NCBI GenBank assembly: GCA_964612675.1
Contig: CAZTDD010000196.1
Span: 1 to 7,875 of the forward strand
DNA length: 7,875 bases
Reading direction: 5' to 3'
From: CAZTDD01 sp964612675
GTDB taxonomy: Bacteria > Hinthialibacterota > Hinthialibacteria > Hinthialibacterales > JAKPRU01
Position numbers and translations under genes: made by a program. Positions 1-6,174 of this stretch are shown here, piece by piece. The first letter of the stretch is position 1. Each line of letters opens with the position of its first letter. The notes under the pieces were generated by a model. The model did not search any database, was not told the origin of the DNA, and worked only from the letters and a program-made list of their open reading frames with translations.

Positions 1-93
1 GGAGAGATTTGGAAATGTTGGCAGGAGGAGTCAGTTTTGCAACGTTAGGGTCTACTACAGTCTACAGTCGAATTCCTTTCTCTGGGGGCGATA
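1..93. other. Non-coding left edge, downstream of the acidic protein gene
   Basis: These bases lie beyond the stop codon of the minus-strand acidic protein gene. I find no convincing ORF and no GC-rich hairpin followed by a T run, so no intrinsic terminator can be called. The only structure is a perfect 7-bp tandem duplication (TACAGTC twice) at 56-69. The transcript may end outside the window or by a factor-dependent route. Confidence 0.5.
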
Positions 94-2472
94 TCAGACC
101 TTGCCTTCGTTGACCAGCTTCACAAGCTGCTTTTGCACACTGGCGGGGTTCGCGCTGTGGTGCGCGTAACAGCGTTTATTGTTCTCCTGCGCGTAGTTTG
201 TCGCCTGGAGTATTCCCGGGTCGGTGATCGCGTCGCTGAGTGTAAGGATAAGGTCGGAGCGATCCACCAGCTCCGCGATTTCGCTCTCGGACATCTCCGC
301 AAGGCTCTGATACCACTCGCAGCTACCGCCTAGTTTCTCGACAAGCTTGCCGTAATCGTCCCGGTACTGTTCTTCGCCGCCCAGGACAAGAATTGTCTCG
401 CCGCTGAAGATTTTCTTGACCTCTTCTTCCTCCTCGGAGTCACTCGCTGCCTTTTCGATTTCGTCGATGAAATCCAGATCGAGATCTTCCTCGTCCAGTT
501 CCTCCTCAGGCTCCTCCTGCGATTCTTCCGTTCCTTCCTCAGGAGCCTCCTCGGTTGTTTCTTCCTCTCCGATGTCCTCGAGGTCCAGGTCGTCCAAGGA
601 CCCCAATGCGTCCAGGTCAAGTCCCAGGTCTTCTTCTTCGTCGCCTTCCGGCTGTTCTTCCTCTGTGGGTTCTTCCTGGGTTTCGGCGGGAGGTTCTTCT
701 TCGGCCGTCGGCTCGGGCTCCGGCTCCGGTTCGGGCTCCGGTTCGGGTTCCGGTTCGGGCTCCGGCTCGGGTTCGGGTTCGGGTTCGGGTTCGGGTTCGG
801 GTTCGGCCGGAGGTTCTACCTGTTCGGGTTCAGCGACAACCGGGTTGCCGTCTTCATCCAGCGCTACGTATTCAAACGACTCGACGGTCTGTTCAAGGGA
901 AGAGACGCGATCGTCAAGAGATCGCATGGTGTCTCTCATCTCGTCGCACGTCTCGCGCAGCTGCCTGACGTCCTCATCCGCCGGTCTGCCGCCGGCGGCA
1001 CTCGCCGCCTGAATTCGGGCCTGCATTTCCTCATCCACCCAGGGGGGTAGACCAAGCCGGGCATTCTCGTTGAAGAGTACGACGACTCCTGTTTGGCGAC
1101 CGACAATCGGAATCACGCCACGGCCCAGGAGGTCTGTATCGGGGATCAGTTTGATCTGTTCACCGTATACCTTGGTAAGGGCTTCCTCGGTGCTCAACGG
1201 TGACAGCATTACCGGTTCGTCGAGTTCTCGTTCGGCAGCCCCCTGCGTTTCGATGGTCCAGCTCGGGCCGTGAAGGATTTTGACGCCGCATTTCTTTCCC
1301 ACAACGCCGATTTTGTCCTGGGATACCAACTCGGAATCGGTGACAAGTTCGACGGGTTCACCAAATACGCTGGAACAGGCTCGGTGAAGAGACTCGATAG
1401 GAATATCGATACCGGCCATGGTGATGTATTTCTGCTCGGGTGCCTTCGGAACCTCCGGTTCTTCGGGTGGAACAGGCTCTTCCTCAAAGTCGTCAACGAC
1501 GGGAAGTTCGGTGCCGGGTTCGAGTGTTTCTTGCTCGATCTCATCCAATTCATCGAGGTCTTCCGCGCTCATGGGCGGGAGATCGATATCCAGCCCCTCG
1601 AGATCTTCTTCTTCGTCCGGTCCCAGGCTTTCATCCAGGATACTGCTCAGCTCGTCAACATCGGGAATCTCGACTTCCTCTTCCAAGTCCAGATCAAAAT
1701 CTTCATCCGCCGATTCCTCATCGAGATCGAGCACATCCAATTCGTCTCCGAAAGAAAAACCTTCTTCCTCTTCGGACTTTTCGACGGGCAGCTCTTCGCT
1801 GACCGCCTCGAGCACTTCTTCCAAGCCCTCGAGCACGCTTTCTTCATCGGCATCCTGTATGCCTTCGGGCTCGATGTCCAACTGCTGTTCCTGTTGGGCG
1901 GCCGTGTCGAGAAACCCTTCCAAGTCGTCTTCTGAGAAATCGAAGGTTTGTTCAGGGCTCTCTTCTTCCGCGGCAATTTCCTTGGTTAGTTCTTCCAGGT
2001 CGTCCAAATCTCCGAACTCTTCGATATCTTCAACACCTTCAAGATCCAGTTCTTCCTGGTCGGGAACGGTTTCGGGCACGGGGACGGGAGCCGGAGCGTC
2101 TGTCTCGTCGGTCGGGGAGCTTGTTTCTTGGAAAGTCTTATAGATCTGACTCGCCAGATGGGAGGCCCCGACCCTGCCGTCACGCAGCAGCGCCCAGACG
2201 ATAAGGCCGAGGTTTCGTCCGGGTTCGATAAATTCGAGTACAAGACTCTTGCGGAGATCGGCAAGGGACAACTGGCGGATTTTCTCACGCTGAGCGGTGG
2301 ACTCCATGTCCAGTTGCGAGGACACGGCTTCCCCGTTCTCATCCCCCTCCAGAATCAGTTCAGCGGTTTTGCGGTACGGGTCGTCTCCCAGATCGGTATC
2401 CCCCACCATCTCCCGTAACTGAGATTCGTTGAAGCAGCTGCGCAGTACCAGAATAATTTCTTCGAGTTCCAT
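94..2472 (-). CDS. Acidic multi-domain protein with Glu-Pro tract and C-terminal DUF2325-like domain
   Basis: A 792-residue protein of unknown function. Residues 1-116 form a predicted helical N-terminal region. Residues 120-345 are low-complexity and dominated by Asp, Glu, Leu and Pro. Residues 361-403 and 427-469 are an internal duplication. Residues 497-535 look like a coiled coil, 557-588 are sixteen Glu-Pro dipeptides, and 590-685 are again acidic. Residues 691-790 resemble DUF2325: they begin ETILVLGG, then have a Gly-Gly turn, an RSDLILTLSDAIT segment and a closing HHSANPAS segment. I see no signal peptide or membrane helix, so a cytoplasmic location is likely. The ATG at 2472 is preferred to one 66 bases upstream because GGAGG lies 8 bases before it and the extra 22 residues look like untranslated leader. 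It lies 62 bases after the membrane protein gene and probably shares its transcript. The architecture suggests a scaffold or adaptor, but that is inference. Confidence 0.9.
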   Translation of the reverse strand: MELEEIILVLRSCFNESQLREMVGDTDLGDDPYRKTAELILEGDENGEAVSSQLDMESTAQREKIRQLSLADLRKSLVLEFIEPGRNLGLIVWALLRDGRVGASHLASQIYKTFQETSSPTDETDAPAPVPVPETVPDQEELDLEGVEDIEEFGDLDDLEELTKEIAAEEESPEQTFDFSEDDLEGFLDTAAQQEQQLDIEPEGIQDADEESVLEGLEEVLEAVSEELPVEKSEEEEGFSFGDELDVLDLDEESADEDFDLDLEEEVEIPDVDELSSILDESLGPDEEEDLEGLDIDLPPMSAEDLDELDEIEQETLEPGTELPVVDDFEEEPVPPEEPEVPKAPEQKYITMAGIDIPIESLHRACSSVFGEPVELVTDSELVSQDKIGVVGKKCGVKILHGPSWTIETQGAAERELDEPVMLSPLSTEEALTKVYGEQIKLIPDTDLLGRGVIPIVGRQTGVVVLFNENARLGLPPWVDEEMQARIQAASAAGGRPADEDVRQLRETCDEMRDTMRSLDDRVSSLEQTVESFEYVALDEDGNPVVAEPEQVEPPAEPEPEPEPEPEPEPEPEPEPEPEPEPEPEPEPTAEEEPPAETQEEPTEEEQPEGDEEEDLGLDLDALGSLDDLDLEDIGEEETTEEAPEEGTEESQEEPEEELDEEDLDLDFIDEIEKAASDSEEEEEVKKIFSGETILVLGGEEQYRDDYGKLVEKLGGSCEWYQSLAEMSESEIAELVDRSDLILTLSDAITDPGILQATNYAQENNKRCYAHHSANPASVQKQLVKLVNEGKV
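709..804 (-). repeat. Hexanucleotide repeat coding for (Glu-Pro)16
   Basis: Sixteen six-base units encode an uninterrupted Glu-Pro run, residues 557-588 of the acidic protein. On the plus strand the units are variants of GG(G/C)(T/C)TC with mixed synonymous bases. The six units at 769-804 are identical GGGTTC copies, which fits recent slippage expansion. Because the unit is six bases long, gain or loss of copies keeps the reading frame and only changes the length of a stiff linker, comparable in composition to the Glu-Pro region of TonB. Confidence 0.95.
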
Positions 2473-2480
2473 TCCTGTTG

Positions 2481-2485
2481 CCTCC
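2481..2485 (-). promoter_or_regulatory. Shine-Dalgarno site that fixes the start of the acidic protein
   Basis: On the minus strand GGAGG is followed by 8 bases and then the ATG at 2472. This is near-ideal spacing. The upstream in-frame ATG at 2538 overlaps the stop codon of the preceding gene and would add 22 residues with no domain character. Confidence 0.8.
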
Positions 2486-2534
2486 ACGTCATCCGAGTCT
2501 GAGCGAACAGATGTTCTGTTGCATGTATGCCGGA

Positions 2535-3092
2535 TCAACGCTCATGCAGATCCGCGATTTCTCTCATCCGGCTGTCCGGTTTTCCGTGCATGTACGTTAA
2601 CATCACGATACGAGGATGGGATACAACCAGAATAATGAGCACCTCAATCGTTGTGATCAAGATATCCACTGTCACATAGGTTCGGACGGGCTGTTCATAG
2701 ATCTGTCGGGCGATCAGGGGCCAACAGGCGACGCCCAGCGTCAAGAACAGATCAATCGTAATGAGCGTCTTGAGAAATCGTCGCGCCCACTCCTGCAGGC
2801 GCAGGAGACGTGTCGCGCCGATCAGCACACCGAGCCACAGGAGGAGATTGAACACCTCGAGGCCCAGGCGGGGTACGGGATTGCTTTGGATGATCTGAAA
2901 CAGTTCGTATTCGGGGGTCCCCTCGACGAGTTCAATCCCGCCGGTGACGGCTCCGCCATAAATCACCAAGGATCGAAAAGCGACCAAAGCGCCGAATGCG
3001 GAAATAAAGAGCGTCACAAACAACGTAGTCCGCAACCAAAGCAGGGCGGCTGCGTCTACCGGCGGACGGTGATCCTTGCGAACTGGCTCCAT
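2535..3092 (-). CDS. Hypothetical four-helix integral membrane protein
   Basis: A 185-residue protein that I do not recognise as a named family. Four hydrophobic segments can be seen, at about residues 18-45, 78-97, 108-128 and 138-158. A short basic N-terminus and an arginine-rich RLLRLQEWARRF stretch between helices 2 and 3 suggest cytoplasmic sides. Residues 46-75, between helices 1 and 2, are polar and could be an exposed loop. The charged tail (about 170-185) ends in DLHER. There are no obvious catalytic motifs. The ATG at 3092 is preceded on the minus strand by GGAG at 7-base spacing, which supports the start. The gene lies 299 bases after def and 62 bases before the acidic protein gene, so the latter pair is probably co-transcribed. 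It may anchor a complex or be a small transport-like or sensory membrane protein; the sequence does not decide. Confidence 0.8.
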   Translation of the reverse strand: MEPVRKDHRPPVDAAALLWLRTTLFVTLFISAFGALVAFRSLVIYGGAVTGGIELVEGTPEYELFQIIQSNPVPRLGLEVFNLLLWLGVLIGATRLLRLQEWARRFLKTLITIDLFLTLGVACWPLIARQIYEQPVRTYVTVDILITTIEVLIILVVSHPRIVMLTYMHGKPDSRMREIADLHER

Positions 3093-3331
3093 TCTTTGGC
3101 TCCAATGAGCTTCCCCGAAGATCGCAAAAGAGCTACGGAAGATCTGGGTGCGATTCAGGTTTCTCGATTCAATCTCAGACTATGCATCGGCCAGCACGAT
3201 TCCGAGAGATCCCACCCGTCGTGAAATCCAAGCGATCTCCGCGACGCCCAAAGCACAGGCCCCTCTGCCGAAGCATCATCGGGTAAGGATACCATAGCCG
3301 TACGAGGCGTCGCTACCGCCATCCACGTTTT

Positions 3332-3359
3332 CATATAGGGAATCTGGACATGGGGTCAC
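3332..3359 (-). promoter_or_regulatory. Weak sigma70-like promoter candidate for the membrane/acidic gene pair
   Basis: On the minus strand GTGACC (3359-3354) is separated by 16 bases from TATATG (3337-3332). Each hexamer matches the consensus at about four of six positions. It sits roughly 240 bases before the membrane protein start, so the leader would be long. The call rests on motif match alone. Confidence 0.25.
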
Positions 3360-3390
3360 GGAAAAGATGCGCCGGAGATGGCTCCCATGT
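3348..3390. repeat. Inverted repeat directly downstream of def
   Basis: Perfect 7-bp arms, ACATGGG (3348-3354) and CCCATGT (3384-3390), flank a 29-base centre. The centre contains a small GGAG/CTCC hairpin next to one arm. It begins two bases after the def stop codon. No T run follows on the minus strand, so it is not a standard intrinsic terminator. It could stabilise the 3' end of the def transcript, or be chance. Confidence 0.35.
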
Positions 3391-3391
3391 T

Positions 3392-3892
3392 TTACGCGGC
3401 TTCCATTTCGCGCAGCAGCGGCTCGACAGCGATCCGCTGTTGGTCATTGAGATAATCGACAAACAGGACTCCGTTTAGATGGTCGATTTCATGCTGAAGG
3501 ACGCGAGCCAACATGCCGTCGGCATGGATGGTGAGTTCTTCGCCGTCTTTCCAGCGTTGCGCCCGAACGCGGACTTCCAAGGGCCGAATCACGTATCCCT
3601 CGACGCCCGGCAACGATAAACAGCCTTCCTTGAACGGCTCCGTGTCTTTCGAAGTCCAGACTACTCTGGGGTTAACGAGCGCATACCGTCCACCGGGCTC
3701 CATCGTATCGACCACAACGACTTTCTTGGATTTCCCGATTTGAGGTGCCGCCAGGCCAATGCCGTTTCCTTCGCTCATGACGTCGAACATTTCGTCGACC
3801 AGACGTGCCAAGTGGTCGTCGAATCGCTTGATCGGCCGGGTTTTCTTCCGCAAGACAGCGGCTGGATAGGTCACGATTTGTTGTATATTCAT
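3392..3892 (-). CDS. def: Peptide deformylase
   Basis: A 166-residue enzyme that removes the formyl group from the N-terminal formyl-methionine of new proteins as they leave the ribosome, in the cytoplasm. All three family signatures are intact: motif 1 GIGLAAPQ at residues 44-51, motif 2 EGCLS at 89-93 with metal ligand Cys91, and motif 3 QHEIDHL at 133-139 with ligands His134 and His138 and catalytic Glu135. The length is normal for bacterial deformylases. The ATG at 3892 has GAGG at 8-base spacing on the minus strand, and MNIQQIVTYPAAVLR matches the usual start of the family. The common partner fmt (methionyl-tRNA formyltransferase) is not next to it here. A promoter candidate and Fur-like palindrome lie 50-90 bases upstream. 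The active enzyme normally carries Fe(II), which gives such a site a possible meaning. Confidence 0.98.
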   Translation of the reverse strand: MNIQQIVTYPAAVLRKKTRPIKRFDDHLARLVDEMFDVMSEGNGIGLAAPQIGKSKKVVVVDTMEPGGRYALVNPRVVWTSKDTEPFKEGCLSLPGVEGYVIRPLEVRVRAQRWKDGEELTIHADGMLARVLQHEIDHLNGVLFVDYLNDQQRIAVEPLLREMEAA

Positions 3893-3940
3893 GCTGTCTT
3901 CCTCACTCCATTTAGAGATTGCCTTATCGGACGCTTCGTA

Positions 3941-3955
3941 TGAGAATCATTCCCA
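3941..3955. promoter_or_regulatory. Fur-box-like 7-1-7 inverted repeat overlapping the def promoter
   Basis: The plus strand reads TGAGAAT-C-ATTCCCA. The two seven-base arms are inverted copies with one mismatch. Against the known Fur 7-1-7 pattern TGATAAT-N-ATTATCA it matches 11 of 14 specified positions. It overlaps the last base of the -10 candidate and the predicted start region, where a repressor operator would act. No fur gene is visible in the window. Confidence 0.35.
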
Positions 3956-3983
3956 TTCTACTCAGAGAACGGCGTCTCAACAA
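3955..3983 (-). promoter_or_regulatory. Sigma70-like promoter candidate for def
   Basis: On the minus strand TTGTTG (3983-3978) and TAGAAT (3960-3955) are separated by exactly 17 bases. The -10 element matches five of six consensus positions; the -35 element is weaker, at three of six. Transcription would begin near 3948, giving a leader of about 55 bases with the def Shine-Dalgarno near its end. Confidence 0.45.
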
Positions 3984-3988
3984 GCGCG

Positions 3989-4014
3989 AAGCGCGGAATT
4001 GCCAAGCGCGGAAT
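3989..4014. repeat. Short direct repeat between the glycosyltransferase gene and def
   Basis: AAGCGCGGAAT occurs at 3989-3999 and again at 4004-4014, 15 bases apart, with a related CAAGCGCGAA just before, at 3981-3990. The GCGC groups can also form tiny hairpins. It lies just upstream of the def promoter candidate. The function is unknown. Confidence 0.5.
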
Positions 4015-4031
4015 AGGGCACTAGGAGCAGT

Positions 4032-4754
4032 CTATGGGCGGTTGCGGAGCACGCCGTGCAGCCTGAACAGTTCTTTGAACGCTCGAAGGATGACCTTGGG
4101 GCTTCCACCCGACTGTTCCCCGGCGCGACGAGGGTAATGATGTACGCCGATTTGCTTGATCTTCGCGTCCGCGTTCGTCATGGTCGCAAACAGTTCCACC
4201 GAAATGAGGGCTCCCTCCGCGTAAAGCTCTACACCATCGAAGAAACTCCGACGGAAGAGTTTGAACGCACAGTCCAAATCCCGGACACGAAAGCCGAACA
4301 GCAGACGAATCAATGTTCCCCAACAAAAAGCGAAGACTTTACGATGAACGGGGTCCTGCCGATCGATTCGATAACCAACGACGGCATCGTATTCGCCGGC
4401 ATGGGGCAGAAAATACTCGATCTCCGAAATATCGAATTGACCGTCTCCGTCGCTGAAGAAGATCCAGTCTTTTGTTGCGGAGACGATACCGGTTTTGACT
4501 GCTCCCCCGTAGCCGCGATTTTTCGGGTGGTGAACGACTCGAACGGAAGGAAACCGTTCGGCCAGTTCATCCGCCACTTCATGAGTCCCGTCGGTGCTTC
4601 CATCATCTACGACAATGACTTCAAAATCGTCAAGCAACGGCTCCAGCACCGACACCGTATTCTCCACCAACGGGCCGATATTCTCCGCCTCGTTGTGCGC
4701 AGGGAAGAAAACGGAAAGCGACAAATCATATTTCGCCACGGATTCGGACCTCAT
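4032..4754 (-). CDS. Family 2 glycosyltransferase, DPM1-like
   Basis: A 240-residue GT-A fold glycosyltransferase resembling dolichyl/polyprenyl-phosphate sugar transferases. Such enzymes move a sugar from a nucleotide donor, often to a polyprenyl phosphate. Visible motifs are FFPAHNEAENI (16-26), VVDDGSTDGT (48-57), the metal and donor-binding DGDGQFD (102-108), and DLDCAFKLFRR (159-169). The C-terminal HHYPRRAGEQSGGSPK (205-220) is typical of this subgroup. There is no C-terminal membrane helix, so unlike GtrB-type relatives it is probably soluble or peripheral. The ATG at 4754 puts the first motif at the usual distance. An in-frame GTG at 4856 would add 34 residues of no recognisable character, although it begins only four bases after the methyltransferase stop. 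The Shine-Dalgarno before 4754 is weak (GGAAG at 12 bases). With waaF nearby, an envelope glycan role is plausible; the sugar and acceptor are not determined. Confidence 0.92.
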   Translation of the reverse strand: MRSESVAKYDLSLSVFFPAHNEAENIGPLVENTVSVLEPLLDDFEVIVVDDGSTDGTHEVADELAERFPSVRVVHHPKNRGYGGAVKTGIVSATKDWIFFSDGDGQFDISEIEYFLPHAGEYDAVVGYRIDRQDPVHRKVFAFCWGTLIRLLFGFRVRDLDCAFKLFRRSFFDGVELYAEGALISVELFATMTNADAKIKQIGVHHYPRRAGEQSGGSPKVILRAFKELFRLHGVLRNRP

Positions 4755-4860
4755 TGTGCGGTTTATCTTCCCGAGGATACACGACATGGGAGAATGAGGC
4801 GAGACGACACAAGGCATCACAAGCCGAGTTTCTATAGAAAAAAAACACGGTTTCACCCGA

Positions 4861-6123
4861 TCAGGACTGCAGGAGATGGATCTCGCGGGTCACGTGCTGG
4901 TCCGGTCGCCCATAATACAGGACACCCCGGCGTGCCGCCCGAATTTCCTCGCGTGACCCCCTCAATCGTTCCACATGCTGAATCGATTCCAGAGAATCGA
5001 TCACCCGGTATCCCGCCAGTTGAATGGTGGAATGGACTGAGACATGTCGTACATCGCCGCTGGAGTCACAAAAACACGGCGTGATGAAGACTACGCGTCC
5101 TCCGGGTCGAGTGACAATACGGATTTCCGCAAGTGTTTCTCGGTAGAGCGAATGGAGATCGGCGAGGACAGCCTTGAGTCGGCGTGGACTCGGGGAATGA
5201 GTCAGAGGAGGTCCGAGATAGGGTTCCGTGGCTACAGCGTCAAATGACAGAGGATCGAAATAGCGGTGCATCTCGGTCGCGTCTCCCTGCGTGAAGGAAG
5301 GAACGGGGAACGAACCGTTGAACCGCTCCATCAGCCACTCACAATTTGCTCGGGCTGCGCGGACCGTCTCGAAATCGCGATCCATTCCGGTAGGCGAAAG
5401 CCCGACCAGCAACGCCTCCATCAAGGTTCCCCCGCTGCCGCAAAAGGGATCCAAGAGAGTGCGTGCATTCGGTCCGCGCGCGAGGTTCACAATCATCCTG
5501 GCCAGTTTCGGCGGCAACATCCCGGAGCGCGGATCGGCGTGAGGGCGGTCATAATCTCTCGCGGTCTGTCCGCTGTAATCCTGAACCCAAAGCGTCAGCC
5601 CAGCCAACCACTCCTCTTCGGCCTCAACCAATACGATCTCAAACCCCGTGTCCAGAACACGGTTTTCTCCGACTTGCACGCTGGTCAACGAAGTCTGCCC
5701 AGACTGCGGCTCAACGTATCGACTGGAGAGACCGTTCTGCCGCAAATCCTCTTTCAACGTGGAACATATATCCGCAATCGAGCCTTGGATTTTCTTGAGA
5801 CGCTTTTCTTTGGGAAATACCGATAAACCGAAAGATACCTTTTCGCCTCCCAGATCCAGCAGGCCACTCTCGATCGCCGAATGCAGATACCCCTGAACCT
5901 CCACGGGTGAAAGGCTCGACAGCGGCTGGACACTCGCTGCGACTCGGATGGTGCCTCCCAATTCGAAGAAAAAGTCGGGTTCCAACGGAAACTGGGTTTC
6001 AACCAAGAGAATATGAGGAGCAAGCGCTTCGGTTCGATGTACGTCCGACTTTTGTCGCAGAAGCGATACAAATTCCGAGGCACATAGCAGAGATTGTCGG
6101 CCTAATTCAATTAGATAACGCAT
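4861..6123 (-). CDS. Putative RNA guanine-N2 methyltransferase, TRM11/TrmG10-like (COG1041)
   Basis: A 420-residue SAM-dependent methyltransferase. Residues 1-180 form a divergent N-terminal region that may be a THUMP-like RNA-binding part, though no clear THUMP signature is visible. Residues 183-216 carry the RD-YDRPHADPRSGMLPPKLAR stretch that precedes the catalytic fold in TRM11-type enzymes. The SAM motif I is LLDPFCGSGG (223-232), followed by GMDRD (246-250) and GDAT (280-283). Motif IV is TEPYLGPPL (299-307) instead of the usual (D/N)PPY. Members of this family typically methylate guanine-10 of tRNA; here the substrate is inferred only. The ATG at 6123 matches the start of an ordered sequence, but its Shine-Dalgarno is poor. 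It follows waaF by 51 bases and is probably in the same transcript. Confidence 0.85.
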   Translation of the reverse strand: MRYLIELGRQSLLCASEFVSLLRQKSDVHRTEALAPHILLVETQFPLEPDFFFELGGTIRVAASVQPLSSLSPVEVQGYLHSAIESGLLDLGGEKVSFGLSVFPKEKRLKKIQGSIADICSTLKEDLRQNGLSSRYVEPQSGQTSLTSVQVGENRVLDTGFEIVLVEAEEEWLAGLTLWVQDYSGQTARDYDRPHADPRSGMLPPKLARMIVNLARGPNARTLLDPFCGSGGTLMEALLVGLSPTGMDRDFETVRAARANCEWLMERFNGSFPVPSFTQGDATEMHRYFDPLSFDAVATEPYLGPPLTHSPSPRRLKAVLADLHSLYRETLAEIRIVTRPGGRVVFITPCFCDSSGDVRHVSVHSTIQLAGYRVIDSLESIQHVERLRGSREEIRAARRGVLYYGRPDQHVTREIHLLQS

Positions 6124-6174
6124 GTGGGACAGTCTCGATTTCCTGTGGCGGTCAAAATTCTTCCGGTAGATCGA

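Larger units (their letters stand above)
3093..3391. other. Intergenic spacer between def and the membrane protein gene
   Basis: A 299-base gap. The plus-strand ORF crossing it mostly runs antisense to the membrane protein gene and has no family features. The gap holds an inverted repeat next to the def stop (3348-3390) and a modest promoter candidate (3332-3359). The rest, 3093-3331, shows nothing I can name. The gap is long enough for a separate transcription start for the membrane and acidic protein genes. Confidence 0.5.

Noticed and set aside
31..49. Possible further B element at the left edge (GTTGCAAAA on the minus strand)
   Set aside because: Only nine bases match and neither the TTGATG arm nor an A hairpin is nearby; likely chance.
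416..2143. Long plus-strand ORFs rich in Ser/Gly or Arg/Val opposite the acidic protein (for example 416-1012, 555-968, 1270-1935, 1418-2143)
   Set aside because: They are antisense readings of the Asp/Glu/Pro-rich gene and its GGGTTC repeats. They have no domain character; the minus-strand frame has a good Shine-Dalgarno and a recognisable C-terminal domain.
4838..4859. Intrinsic terminator after the methyltransferase (CGG-GTGAAA-CCG then TG and eight T)
   Set aside because: The T run is good but the stem has only three certain pairs, too weak to call.
4056..5084. 342-residue plus-strand ORF across the glycosyltransferase and the end of the methyltransferase
   Set aside because: It lies antisense to two genes with clear family motifs and has none of its own.
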